Shown here in pieces: positions 11,991 to 23,879 of a DNA stretch of 64,000 bases (position 1 is its first letter; the number at the start of each line of letters is the position of its first letter). Under the pieces are notes generated by a model that was not told the DNA's origin, did no database searches, and saw nothing but the letters and a program-made list of their open reading frames with translations. The stretch spans positions 49,101,614 to 49,165,613 of the forward strand of contig JANAVB010005597.1 of the NCBI GenBank assembly GCA_029216955.1, in the 5' to 3' direction. The position numbers and the translations under genes are program-made. This DNA comes from Iris pallida (lineage: Eukaryota; Streptophyta; Magnoliopsida; Asparagales; Iridaceae).

Positions 11991-12733
11991 TTACGCAAGC
12001 CTTCCTGCGTAAAATTCTATTTTACGCTAGCTTCCCTGCATAAAATCTTATTTTACGCCAGCACCACATTCTTCAGCCGACATGAAAATTCAGAAAACTT
12101 GTTTTGGTCATAAAAACTTCATTTTAACTCGAAATGAGATGAATCATAAACCAAATTCACACGAAATTTCGTGCTCTTGCTCATGGAACTATTAGTTTTC
12201 GAAAATAACAAGTTTTAGTAGATCAAAACCAAGAAAACTCCATGAACTCAAAGTAAAAATATAGATCTAGAAGAATCTATCCATCAAAATTAAAAACTTC
12301 AAGTTCTAAAGAGGCTTATAATCATGTAAAGAAGAGAATGGAACAATAAAAATTAAGATCCCTCAAGAAGCAAGATTGCACTTGCCTAAACCTCTTGGTA
12401 GGTGGAGAGCAAGGGTGAGGAAGAAGAAGAGTGAATGATGAGAGAGAAAGATGGTGGGGTTAATAAATGATGATGGGGGTGGTAGGTAGGGGTTCACCTT
12501 GGTTCATGATGAACCAAGTAAACCAAGCCAAGCCGAACCAACCCAATCCTTCTCCTATCCGAATAAAACCAAGCTCCACTTAATCAAAATAAATCCATGA
12601 ACAATAAATGACAATTAAACCACAATGCTAAATATGAAAATAAACCACAACTAACTAATCAAAGAAAATGAGAAATACGGGTCAGAAATACGAACACGTA
12701 TAAAATACGTATTACGAATTTTGGGACACTACA

Positions 12734-13247
12734 CAGCTCCAGAGGATCTACCGATTTTCCAGTCAGATGGTGACCACTAGAAGGAATCCTGGCAACGAGT
12801 GGGTTATTTTTGGCTCTCCCACTTTATTGTAAAAATATTCTTTTGAGGCGTTTAGCCGACGAGCACATGTTTAGCTCGATTGTATTTATTTACTGTCTGC
12901 CTACGGGCTGTAACATGATTGACAGATGTTAGGGTTGATCATGTATGACTAAAACTCTTGCTAGTCTTCATATTTTGTAACGACTAGCTTCATGATCAAC
13001 TGAATATGTAATGTTTGGGATGCCATACTATTGTATATTTGGTGATCTTATATCTTGTAACATTTACTTACTTGCTTGTGATTGAGATATTAGGCTTGTT
13101 CATGACCATAAGAGACTGATGGCTTGTAGTTAAACCCTCATATATCTAGACAGTCGTGACCGTATAGTTAGGTGGATTCCATTTCATTATACGTAGCTGG
13201 CTATGTATGCGCCCCCGCTCTCCAGTATTCTGGTTCTGGGGTGTTAC
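12734..13247 (+). mobile_element. Inverted truncated LTR of the same TR-GAG family
   Basis: This is the reverse complement, with divergence, of 9732-10220 together with 2200-2234, and ends GGGGTGTTACA at 13247. It is thus the 3' part of an LTR on the plus strand, opposite to its neighbour. The simplest reading is that the TR-GAG element inserted into an older LTR of its own family and the other half lies left of the window. The arms could pair across a loop of about 2.5 kb. Confidence 0.7.
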
Positions 13248-13740
13248 ACGGGGCCCGAGGGTCGGGCGGACGCCGGCAGCGTCGAACGGGGGCGCGCGAG
13301 GCGGGGCGGACGCGGATGGGCGACGCCGAAGGGGCGGGCTCGCTGCGGACGGGGGAGACGGTCCGGGACAGAGGCGGACGCGGATGCTCAGGGCCGCGGA
13401 TGGTCGGCGCACGGCGGGGAGGAGCTCCGGTCGGCAGGAGCTCGAATAGGGCTAGGGATTGGCTCGAAATTAGGGGGAGAAGAGGAATGGAAGGGAAGAG
13501 GAGATGTTCTGAAGTGGGGGAATGAGTTTCCAGAGGGTGAGTCATCTGTGAAAAGGGAGAAAGTGTTGGGAAGTCCTTAAGAGAGGGAGAAGTGGGAAGA
13601 GTGGGTTGATGAGAAAATGAAGGGGAGAGAGTCCAAGTCGTGGGGGGTTGGAGTCGGGTCTGGGAGTGAAACATGGGGTTGGCTGTTACGGAGAGTTGGT
13701 TATAGTTTAATTTCTTTTCTTTTTTTAACAAAAGGTTATA
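13248..13740. other. GC-rich, purine-biased segment without a recognisable gene
   Basis: The first 200 bases are strongly GC- and CpG-rich (GGGCGGACG-type words) and the rest is purine-rich on the plus strand (GAAGGGAAGAGG). Frames are open on both strands but give only Pro/Ser/Arg- or Gly/Arg-rich low-complexity translations. It could be a promoter or 5' end stranded by the retroelement insertion, or part of another element. I cannot tell which. Confidence 0.4.
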
Positions 13741-13741
13741 T

Positions 13742-13745
<4 letters not shown>

Positions 13746-13828
<83 letters not shown>
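13746..13828. repeat. (AC)n microsatellite followed by (TA)n
   Basis: About 35 uninterrupted AC dinucleotides followed by about six TA units. It explains the Thr/His- and Cys/Val-repeat frames seen on both strands here. Confidence 0.97.
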
Positions 13829-13987
13829 AAAGAAATTCATTAATGGATTTCATAAGACTTCGGGACGGAACCAAGTCAGGTTCGGGCTCGGGGTCGAAAG
13901 ACGGGATCTGGGTAAGGACTCGGGACGGGTCAGCAATCAAAGATCCGATACCAATAAATTTGAAATAGTATTTTTTTTGAATACCGA

Positions 13988-13988
13988 C

Positions 13989-14030
<42 letters not shown>

Positions 14031-14045
14031 CAACAATAATACTAC
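13988..14045. repeat. (AAT)n trinucleotide microsatellite
   Basis: Roughly 18 trinucleotide units, mostly AAT with several AAC near the right end. It encodes a spurious poly-Leu frame on the minus strand. Confidence 0.95.
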
Positions 14046-14086
14046 CAATAATCTAACTATGCTGCGAGAAAATCCAACAATTCGCC

Positions 14087-14290
14087 AATAACTCGAAAAT
14101 CCAAAAATATGGATTTTACAAAAATATATCCAGTAGTGGATTTCACATCATGTGAATTAGTTACCCAATTTGCATCTGAGTAACCTCCTATGATATCAGG
14201 ATGTATAGAATAATGAAGTTTATAATCTAGAGTACCCTTAAGATATCTAAATACTCTGTCCAATGCAGTCCAATGATAGAGTATAGTCCT
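14087..14290 (-). pseudogene. Ty1/copia RNase H relic
   Basis: The minus-strand translation contains VFRYLKGTLDYKLHY, then YSDANWVTNSHDVKSTTGYIF, the characteristic start of the copia RNase H domain (YLKGT, then a YSDADW-type motif with the first catalytic Asp, then STSGY). Translation upstream of the frame (14264-14290) reads HWTALDR, which also fits. Reverse transcriptase and the rest of RNase H are missing and the frame decays after about 45 residues. It is a short fragment of an old copia element. Confidence 0.8.
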
Positions 14291-17200
14291 TTTTGCATTT
14301 GGACACTTGTATTCCTAGGATTATGTTTGCTTCACTTAGGTCTTTCATATCAAACTGGTTAGACTGATAATTTTGAGTGAAGTTTTGTGTTTTTATATCC
14401 GAAGAAGATGTCATATAATGACTCAGAAAGACACTTAAGAATTTTATGAAACCAATAGTAGTCTATTTCTTTATGAACTTTAGTTTGACTAAACCAGATT
14501 TTGGGTTACTCCTAAGTCATACTCTGAATCAAAATATTTGATTCCATTAAGCCCTAGGATATTAAGCCAAAGCTCATCTGACTCTATCACTTCTTAAAGT
14601 AAGAAACTTTCAGTCTTAGCACTAAAAAATTTATCTTACTAGCCATATTAGTAAAAAAGGATAGTCAAAAGTACTGGGATAATAGCTTAAGTGATTTTGC
14701 TATTCAACTTTGAGAAATCTTTAGTTTATCAAGTGTTGATTAATTTGGGTTAGCTGTAGGGGCCGATTCCCAGCTAGCGGAGGTCCACAGGGGGACAATT
14801 AAGTACCGTGTTGCTTAGGGCTATTTACGCCCGGTTGACAGAAAGACCCTTTCGGCTTGTACCCAAAATTTAATAATCTCAACTTGTAAAACTTTAGACT
14901 TAAAGTAATTTGCAATTTCACTCGATATTTTCTTTTTGACTAAATTGATTGAATGTGTCAAAGAAAATTATAGTGTCACAGTTTATATGCAAACCAATGT
15001 TTGCCTAACATGATTTAAAATACTGTGACATAACGATATTGTGTTTTCTGTCTGAATAGAAATTCTAACAGCTAAGGTTCATGCACACCGACCTAAAAGC
15101 ATCATGTAACATTACTTTAATACAATGATGTACAATACTATAATCATTTTAAAATGATCTGCTTCTTAATAACAATACAAAAGATATGTTATTTTTTATT
15201 TATACATTATTTAAAGATAGCTTCATTATTCTCGCTAAACATCCACTAATATATAAAAAATAGAGCAAAAAACTTTATTGTAAGTACCTTTAGCCTCAGC
15301 ATGTTTGAGCATTTTTCTAACAAATCACAATCTCTAATGCTTAGGCTTAGAGAGATAACATTAAAATATCATGTCAGGATTAGGAATATAAGTATACAGA
15401 AATAAATTTGTATTATCGTCACTATCAGCATCTGTCATTTTCTAATCGTTTAAAATATTCTAATGATTCTATTCTTCAAAAAGGAGGTAAGATTACATAT
15501 TAGCAAGTAATGTAACTGAAATGATGCACAACATTTTGTCATTTTACACAATAATGTAATTTTTCACATCAATACAATTTTACTATGAATTTAATAGTAA
15601 AATAATCCAACAATTTTTTCAGATCTAGAGCTCTTTTTGTCAGCCTTGACTACTGATTAAGTTGTCAAATTTTACCATCACGATGGAATATGCAAATGGT
15701 TCAATCATACAACATTTTGAGGATAACAAATGTATACTAAAAGTCAAAGAAAATTATTTCCAACATAATATATATCTCCAAAAAGATCTCATATAATATT
15801 TTATCCATTTAAAAATAATAATATTTAGGCATATGAATTTAGGTTTTACCAAAACTTTATTATACCAAAACCTTTGAAATGCATATTATATATATATATA
15901 TATATATATAAAGATGCAACTTTCGTTTGTTGTAAAAACAAATTAGATTTCAAAGTAGACACGTTTTACCAAGTCAACATAGTCATAGAACCAAGTAATA
16001 GTATGTGGATGTAACATTTTTTTAAGAAGACGTGTGACTCTTTTGTGCCAAAAAAAAAACTATAAAAAATATGACAAAACGAACATGAACATAAACATCA
16101 AGGGTGGTCAAAATTTAAAAAATTGTGAATTTATATAGATCATATTTGGGGGAAAAACATGTGATAAGATTTAACAACGAATATTCTTATCATATATTTT
16201 TACTCAACATATCTATATGTGGGCCATAATTGGAGTGAAACAACTGGTATTAGAAAAATATCTGCTCAGTGACAATTAATTAGAATCCTCTATAAAATAT
16301 TACTATCACGAGCAAAATAGAATTGCATGCCTTGGGTCATGAAATTCAACTTACAATTGGTTAATCCAATAAAAGTTGTCGTTAACACCTAGGCAGATTT
16401 ATGAATTGGACTTGGACACAAAATAATTATGAACATGTGTCTGACCAGATAATATATGAAAATAATTCAAGTTTGTCAGCAATAACAATTCTCTATTGGT
16501 CTTTCTATTTGGAGGAAATCAATATACCTCCAGCTACTACAAGAATGTACATAACTTATTAAAATTAGAGAAACAAGTAATGCCTTCTTTCAAGTAATGC
16601 CTTCTTTCCTTTCTATCTCTCACATCATAATGTATGGTATTAAGATAGATACTTATTACTCTTTGGAGTTGGATCCCTTAAAGGTAAAAGCAACTAAGCA
16701 ACCACTTGCACTCACAAAACCTACCTTTCATTACAAGCGCCAAGTATTTTGCAGCGATAGATTATGAATCTTTTCCGACAAGAAACATAGAGTGTAAATG
16801 TGAATAGATCTTTTTTATTCACAATAAGAAAAATCATTCACCATATGTCATCATAAATTTTAGAATACTAAGCCAAAACCTAGTAAAATCATGTAAGAAG
16901 GATTTTAAAAATAAGAGGAAGAAGAGATAAATCAAATAAGTGCCCACTTGTTATCAGAGGAGATTTCTTGCCTGTGAAATATCTTGTAATTTATAATGTT
17001 GAAACAAGAATAACAGTCCCTTCCCTACGTAGATGGATGCCTGACTGGAAATATATAATACTGTGATTGTATGTGTGAAACAAAGACAACATAAGAAGCT
17101 ATGAACCTTTATGATAGAAAAGTTCTCAAGATACAGATTTGACTTCATGAAGCAGCACTTTGGTCTTTGTGGGTAGTGATAATAATAGGAGAAAATAAAA

Positions 17201-17890
17201 TAAAATAAAATAAAAACATACTATAGTATTTCACCTAATGAAGATTTACAGGGAACATTAGATGTGATTTCGTTTGAAGGTTTAAATAGAACCATCACCA
17301 AATATTGGATACCCAATATATTTAAGAAATGAGTTATTAATTCATTGAGTATCATTACTTTATTCATTTGTGGAGTATCATTTACTTCATAGAGAATAAT
17401 ATTAGTTGCTATGAACTAATCACAGACAGCGATCCATGTTCCACAAGAAAAACACATTATAGTACTGACAAGCACAATTTTAAAAATGCACAGTACAGGA
17501 CTAACCGGTTCTACCAAAAGAAAAATGAAGAAAATAATACTAAATTTAACCGGTATGAACTGCACAAGATTATGCTTCTTCAAACTATTGAACGAAAGGC
17601 TAATAGTATTCTCCAATATCGCATTCTACTGGTCTCATGGTTAACAAAAAAAATGCATACGTAGAATGCCACACTATACAGAATCATCTAACAACAATTA
17701 AAAAAAACTTCCATAATTCTTATCATAATAAGACAAAAAACCAGGTTCTATCATTAGCACAAAATACTTATTACTATGAATAAAAATTAGTTTGAACAAA
17801 CATGTAAATCAATTTTAACATAACATATTATTTATTTTGTTCAACACGACATACGACTTAACTCTTAGATTGTTAGAATTTCTCCAATAG
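14291..17890. other. AT-rich intergenic DNA, no gene seen
   Basis: About 3.6 kb of AT-rich sequence with a (TA)n run at 15889-15912. No frame exceeds about 100 codons or resembles a protein. A slightly GC-richer patch at 14755-14850 has no recognisable identity. Confidence 0.6.
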
Positions 17891-18735
17891 TTTTCGACTA
17901 AAATTCTGCAAACAAAATAAAATATGTAAATGTTACCGGCCTCCGGGGAAGTCGCACACGTAGCACTGCCCTAAGAGTTAGTCCGGGTCTATGTGCAGAC
18001 TGTATCCGAACGCTCCTAGTGGTAAAATTTTCGTTCCACCGAAATCTCCTTACCGCACACGACGTAGAGAGAGTGACTCTCGACTTAGCTCTGCCCAAAG
18101 CAAAAATGAAGAACGGAGGAGGTTCGGAATGATGAGACTTTCAAGGAGTATTTTTTTTCTTAGGATTTTTCTATATCCTTAGAAGAAGAAAACAAAGCAT
18201 TATATAGGCAACCCTATACCCAATGAAATGAATGGGGTTAAATGAGACATTGATAGCTGAAAATTTAAGAGGAGCCGTTTGCAAATTGAATGTGCAAATT
18301 GAATGTAGTCGTTTGGACATTGAAAGGAAAGTAGCCGTTGGAATATGTAATGGACAAAGAACATAAATTTTTGAGCTTTTGCTAGCATACAGCTAACAGA
18401 TGGCTCCAATGGACTCTTGTCCACACTTGAAAAATGATAGAAAGATAAGAGACTCTCCAAATTTGGAGAGTCCACTGGTTGAGCTATATTACTTGCGGGC
18501 CCACCATATTTACTTTTCTCCTTCATTCTTTTTTTGGAGTGTTGCCACTTGTCTATTATGAAAGAAAAATAAGGAGGAAAACAAATGGAGTGTTGTCACT
18601 TGTCAATTTGGAGTATTTATTTGGACTATACCATTGTGTACCAACATGAATGGAATACTCCAAAATTAATTATTGAAGTATGGTTTGAAGTGATTTGGAG
18701 TATGGTTTGAAGTGTTATCACTGTGGATGCTCTTA
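17891..18735 (-). other. LTR-like or promoter-like fragment, identity unresolved
   Basis: On the minus strand a TATA motif (CTATATAATG, about 18195-18206) is followed by a GC-richer transcribed-looking block down to about 17935. This resembles the U3/R/U5 layout of a copia LTR, but no TG...CA borders, partner LTR or target duplication were found. From 18535 to 18735 there are several copies of GGAGTGTT(G)CACTTGTC and GGAGTATGGTTTGAAG, which look like MITE-derived sequence. Confidence 0.3.
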
Positions 18736-19157
18736 GAGCATCTCCATCCCTATTGTCTTGTTTTGTGTTGTGAATATTCTATGTGGCATGAGGCACAAGA
18801 CAATTTCTTTTCTTTGTGGCAAGATGACATTCACACAAGACAATGAGATAAAAATGTGTTCTCCAATACAAAAGTTTGAGAAGACGATAAAATTATTTTT
18901 TTCAACTTCCAAGACAACTTTTTCACTTTGTTTTACATATATTTTTATTCATAAGTGATGATGTGGACATAAAGTCATTGTGAAGTGCATTGTCTAGATC
19001 TAGACAACCAATTTCACATTCTCCTTGCCATGTCATTGCCATGTCAACTTGACAATTTATTTCATATTTGCATAGGAGAAGTACTTTTGAAAAATATACT
19101 TGTTATTCCTATGTGGCAACCATTTTTTCCAAACTCACGATAGGGTTGGAGATGCTC
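18736..19157. mobile_element. Tourist-like MITE (PIF/Harbinger), copy 1
   Basis: A 422-bp element starting GAGCATCTCCATCCC and ending GGGTTGGAGATGCTC, with TTA on both sides (18733-18735 and 19158-19160). Inverted termini and a 3-bp TTA duplication are the marks of PIF/Harbinger-derived MITEs. The interior resembles copies at 58599 and 62130 (words such as ACAAGACAAT and TATGTGGCA). Confidence 0.85.
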
Positions 19158-19352
19158 TTAAATTTAGTGACGACAGCTTTATAAAGATCAAGAGTGACTT
19201 CAAATTAACTGTTAGGCCCCATCTGGTTCGCGGAAAGGAAACCAAAGGAATTCAATTTCTTTCTTCTTCTTTTTCCCATGAAAAATTGTAATTTACATCA
19301 ATTATTCTTTTCAGTGTTTGGAGAGGACAAGAATATTAGAAAGAAAAAGAAT

Positions 19353-20030
19353 AATTCTATAAAGACATACTTTTATTGACATACTTTATTGACATACTTA
19401 TGTGGCAGATGATTTGGCATTCCATGTCACCCGAATTAATTGAGAGCTTATTAATTATTTTTTTGGTATGTCCAATTTTGTATGTATGGAAGGTTTTCAA
19501 TCTTTGGCATGTATTGCAATTTTGCATGGCCAATTAATAGCCACACTTATTATCTTCTTTATTTTTTTTTGCTCATCTCCTTTTCCTTCTTCCACTCATC
19601 TCCATTTTAAAACTTTTAAAACTTTGTACAAAATTATTTTACTTTCGTTGGAGCCTGCTCATGAAGTTGACGAGGGTGGATTGCTTGGATTCTATACATG
19701 CAAGAAGATTGAATCTTTTGCATGGATTGTGAACTAATTAATTTGACATGAACAATTTTGGCAAGTGAATAATTAATTGGCCATGCAAAATTGCAACACA
19801 TTAACTAATTAAATGGACATGGACAATTTTGGCAAGTGAATAATTAATTGGCCATGCAAAATTGTAACACATGCCAAAGATTGAAAACCTTCCGTACATA
19901 CAAAATTGGACATATAAAAATAAATAAATTAATAAGCTCTCAATTAATTCGGGTGACATGGAATGCCAAATCACCTGTCATATAAGTGTGTCAATAAAGT
20001 ATGTCAATAAAAATGTGTCTCTATAGAATT
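19353..20030. mobile_element. Foldback element with about 190-bp inverted arms
   Basis: 19353-19547 is the imperfect reverse complement of 19842-20030: both contain the words for CATTCCATGTCACCC, AATTGAGAGCTTATT and AGGTTTTCAATCTTTGG. The centre carries a direct repeat of GGCAAGTGAATAATTAATTG. The RNA could form a long hairpin. I could not define a target duplication. Confidence 0.75.
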
Positions 20031-20038
20031 ACTCAAAG

Positions 20039-20047
20039 AAAAATAAA
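20039..20047. repeat. 9-bp target site duplication of the MULE, left copy
   Basis: AAAAATAAA directly before the left TIR; the identical 9 bases follow the right TIR at 25708-25716. Mutator-like elements make 9-bp (sometimes 8-11 bp) duplications. Confidence 0.9.
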
Positions 20048-20262
20048 GGGTTATTTTGTATAAGGGTACCAAGTTTATAGCATAATTAGACTTTGGGTAC
20101 TCATTTTGTCCAATAATGATTTTGGGTACTGAACAGTCAGTTGACTGTTGGTTCTGTTAGGCACATGCTTTGACCGTTTGTAATTAACCTTTTTCTTTTT
20201 TTTTTAAATATTTTTTTTACAAAAAAGTAACTCTGTTTGGTTCTGTTAGTTGTTAGGCTAGT
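20048..20262 (+). repeat. Left terminal inverted repeat of the MULE
   Basis: About 214 bp matching the reverse complement of 25494-25707 with only a few changes, mostly in T-run length. Partial similarity continues inward to the GCCATTGGAAGGAATG motif near 20295. In Mutator elements the TIRs hold both transposase-binding sites and the promoters of the two genes. Confidence 0.92.
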
Positions 20263-20383
20263 TTTAAGTAGGGTCAGTAATGAAAGGGTATCACAGCCAT
20301 TGGAAGGAATGAGCCCATAAAACCTAATTCTTTTGGCGCGAACGAACTCTATCATCGGTGAAGAGCCAAGAGTAAAATCTCAG

Positions 20384-20934
20384 GTAAAATCAAGTTCTTT
20401 TTGGAATTTTTTTTGTTTAATGATCTGAAGTTAGTTTGTGTAGAGAAAAAGATGAAGTTAATTGCTTTGTAGGGTTTTGATCCTTTTGAATTTAGGGTTT
20501 TTTTATGTGTTTAATAAATAATTCTTCGAATTTTTTCTGGAGATGGGTCCATGGTTTTGAAGCTATATGTCTAAAATTATTTCTTGTGTCCGGGCTTTTC
20601 ATTTTAAATACTTTTTTTACCAATTTTTTGTTCTTTATTTCAATTTGCATGCATTTATCAATGAACAGTGTGGTATATGTTCTTTGGAATTTTTTTGGGT
20701 GTTCTCATGTTGCTCCTGAACACCCAGAAAATGGTATTCGTTGGAAGCTTGGAAGCAATTCCAGCCACTTTCTTAATATATTGGGTTTTTTGTGCATAAT
20801 GGTGTTCTTTTTGGGTGTTCTTTATTTTAATTTGTATGCATGGTGGGTTCAAGCAGGAATAATGGTGTTCTTTTTTGTGCATAATGGTGTTCTTTTTTGT
20901 ACCTGCTGTTCATCTTTTTGGTATTTTTGTGCAG
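20384..20934 (+). other. Probable 5'UTR intron of the MULE transposase
   Basis: CAG|GTAAAATC at 20383/20384 looks like a donor and TTTTTGTGCAG at 20934 like an acceptor, placing the ATG (20936) at the second base of the next exon. The interval is T-rich with repeated GGTGTTCTTTTTGGGTGTTC words, and an upstream extension of the frame encodes only hydrophobic low-complexity residues. Confidence 0.55.
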
Positions 20935-20935
20935 C

Positions 20936-23601
20936 ATGGTGGGTTCAAGCTCCCAAATAACTACTAAAGATATTGGTCAGGACAAGTCTGTCGACCCAGG
21001 TAGAGCAGACTATTTGCCAGAGGAGGAACTAGATTTTCTTCCAATATTAAAAGCAGTCAACGAACTTGAGAAAAGGTTGGGTATAGGCCAAGTTGAAAAT
21101 GCAGGTGAGAAAGTGAATGAAGTGAGTACATATGAGCAGAATTTTGATTTGGATGCATATGAAGGTGGTTTACAAGATGAACAGCAGGTACTTAGAAGAA
21201 GAATCCTTGCAATAGATTCAGATGGAGAGGACTCTATTCCTAGTGATGCTGATGAAGAAGTACATTGTTCTGCAGATTCAGATGGAGAGGACTCTATTCC
21301 TAGTGATGCTGATGAAGAAGATGATATTAGTAGTTTGTTGGTAGAGTTGGAAAAGAGTGATTCAGGAAAGGAGTTTGAAGATTTTGTTAGTAATACCCAA
21401 AATCTGTATGAGAATGAAGATGATGAAGAATTGAATCGAAAGAATCATGAGACAGCTGAGTTGTGTATAGGCATGGAATGGGGTACTTTCAAGGAATGCA
21501 GAGATTATATTAGGGACTTAGCTATTAAGAAAAGATTTGTAACAAAAAAAATCATGAACAACAAAACTAAGCAGAATTACATATGTAAGGATGAAGGTTG
21601 TTCATGGAAGGTGTATTGCTCTGTTCTCAATGATGGCCATACATTCAAGTGCAAGTCTGGAGTTTTTAAACACACATGTAGAGGCCCTAAGGATTTAAAG
21701 AACCCACTTGCTAATAGTAGGTGGGTTGCTCCCAAAGTGTTAGGGTATATTTTGGACCATCCAGAATGTAAGCCAAAAACCATTAGAGAGAGAATCTTGA
21801 GAAAGAGAAAGGTAAGGATTTCATATTGGACTGCCTGGCATGCTAGGCATAGGTGTCTTGAGTTAATTATGGGCAGTTACGAAGATAGCTATAAGAATGC
21901 ACCAGAGCTTTGTAACCAACTGTTGATGTCTAATCCAGAGAGTATTGCTACTTGCAGTGTGGATCATGGGACTAATCAGTTCAAAGGTTTATGTGTGGCA
22001 TACAAGGCTAGCCTGGATGGATTTGTCAGTGGATGTAGACCTATACTTGGTATTGATGGGTGTTTCCTAAAGGGGAAGTATGGAGGAATGTGTTTGAGTA
22101 TCATGTCTTTGGATGCCAACAATGGGCTATTCCCAATTGCTATATACCTGTGCAAGAATGAATGTAGGAAAACATGGACAACTTTTCTCGAGATAGTTGC
22201 TGGTCACTTAAAGCTGCACCAAATGCCTTTAACTATCATTTCAGATAGACAAAAAGGCCTTATTCAGGCAGTAAATACTGTTTTTGGTGATGTTAATCAC
22301 TTCCATCGATTTTGCTTCAGACACATGTACAAGAATTTCAAAAGGCTGCATCCTGGTTCAAATTTAGAGATGATTACATGGAAGGCAGCAAAATCATACA
22401 GCAAAGTAGAATTGAAAGAATGGATGGATGAGTTGGAAAAGGCAAAGAAAGAGGCAAAAGAATGGATGGATAGGGAAAATGTTTCTCATTGGGCAAGATC
22501 ACACTTTGACACCACGTCAAAGTGTGAACACATAACCAATAACTTCTCTGAATCTTTCAATAGTTGGATAATTGAGTTGAGATGCAAACCAATATGTAAG
22601 TTTGTTGAAAAGTATCATGTCATGATGATGAAATTGTTTTATAACAGGAGCATAGTAGGAGAAGGTTGGAATACTGTATTAGTTCCCAGGGCAAGGAAAA
22701 TACTCGATATGCACAAAAATAGATACCATTTGCTTGAGCCAGTTCCATCTACAGAGACACTTTGGCAAGTAATTGATGACTATGATATGAGCTGGAAAGT
22801 TGATTTGGACAAGCACACATGCACATGTGGTGCATGGCAGATATCAGGAATACCATGCTTACATGCCATGGCAGTAATCATCCCAATGAGAGAGGATTAA
22901 CCCATTAGGTACATGATTCCTTTTATTTCCTACTAATAAAGTACTTATAAGTAGTAGTCATATTTCAAATTTTACTTGATGATACTTTAATGTATTTTAT
23001 AATTGTACAGCTTTGTGGATCCTTTTCATTACGTGTCAGCATACATGAGGACATACTCAGGACACATTGAGCCTCTTAATCATTCATCTCATTGGGGAGT
23101 TGTAAGTACTAAATACATGTACATGTTAGTCATCATCTTATATTTATCAATATGTTTGATAATCCTTGTATGTTTTTTTATGTTTGATTAGCCAACAACA
23201 GTTGTGAAACCACCAAGACTAATTAGACCTGCTGGGAGACCAAGAACTCAGAGAAGGAGGGACAAAGATGAGCAAAATGGTGTGAAAAGAGAGACAAAAC
23301 AGTGTGGAAAATGCAAAATGTATGGTCATAACAGAAAAACATGTAATGGACCCCCACAAAGTTCCCAACAAATTGAAGGTTAATTGTTTATCAATTCATG
23401 TATTCCTTTCTTGCTTTTTTGGTACAACAATTGCACACAGAACTGACCATGACCTTTTTTGCAATAATAGGTGCACAAACCTATGTTGGTGCTCATGTTA
23501 GAAGACTTGATGCTCCCGGAAGAAATGCATCCAGCACTCAAATGCCCCATCAACCTAACCCAAAGAGATTAAAAGTTGCTGTTGTGCGAAGTGCCATGTG
23601 A
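20936..23601 (+). pseudogene. MuDR-family (MULE) transposase, mudrA-like, one in-frame stop
   Basis: Predicted exons are 20936-22908, 23011-23101, 23192-23378 and 23471-23601, about 795 residues. Residues 70-160 are acidic with a direct duplication of SDGEDSIPSDADEE. About 190-260 is the MuDR DNA-binding region with CKDEGCSWKVYC. About 370-470 is the MULE transposase core, with catalytic Asp candidates in GIDGCFLKG (about 373) and IISDRQKG (about 437) and the motif CFRH. Residues 626-646 form a SWIM zinc finger (CTCGAWQISGIPCLH). Exon 3 adds a CCHC knuckle (CGKCKMYGHNRKTC). TAA at 22898-22900 interrupts exon 1 eight bases before its donor; the same frame continues as PI(S)FVDPFHYVSAYM across the intron. 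The protein would cut the element at its TIRs in the nucleus. The start at 20936 is chosen because it follows a splice acceptor. Confidence 0.85.
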
Positions 23602-23879
23602 CCATAAGATTTCCTCTGCAACTTTTCTCGGGTTTTTGCTTCGAACCAAGGCTTGAAGTTGCTTCTGGAGATTTTTTTGTGTTATATAAATTTAGTATTA
23701 TTACAGGACAAATCATTTGTGGACGTATTGATGGTGAATTTTGTATCTTTTGCTTATGAGACTCCTGGAACTTTCTTATGGAGATTCTGGCTTTTAATCT
23801 GTTTGTATGTTATTTTGCATTTTTTGTGCATGCTGGGTACTCTTTTATATCATCAATCCAATTAGAATTTGTCCTAGTG

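Larger units (their letters stand above)
2200..12733 (-). mobile_element. 5' LTR of TR-GAG-like element, split by a nested LARD
   Basis: On the minus strand the LTR opens at 12733 with TGTAGTGTCCC and closes at 2200 with GGGGTGTTACA. Removing the nested element (2235-9731) and one GCGGG duplicate leaves about 3.03 kb. The right part (9732-12733) includes three dispersed copies, near 10395, 10524 and 10717, of a roughly 60-bp motif containing AACCCTTAAACCAAA and GGACC, and a 60-bp minisatellite at 11696-11990. I see no gene in it. ORFs there are by-products of the repeats. Confidence 0.8.

Noticed and set aside
11622..12113. 163-codon ORF with repeated VKFHILDTIQRKI, and its minus-strand twin
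   Set aside because: Product of a 60-bp repeat whose length is a multiple of three; lies in an LTR.
13201..13731. 176-codon minus ORF and overlapping plus ORFs in the GC-rich block
   Set aside because: Low-complexity Pro/Ser/Arg composition, overlapping open frames on both strands, no motif.
13617..14048. ORFs with Thr/His, Cys/Val or poly-Leu repeats
   Set aside because: Direct translations of AC and AAT microsatellites.
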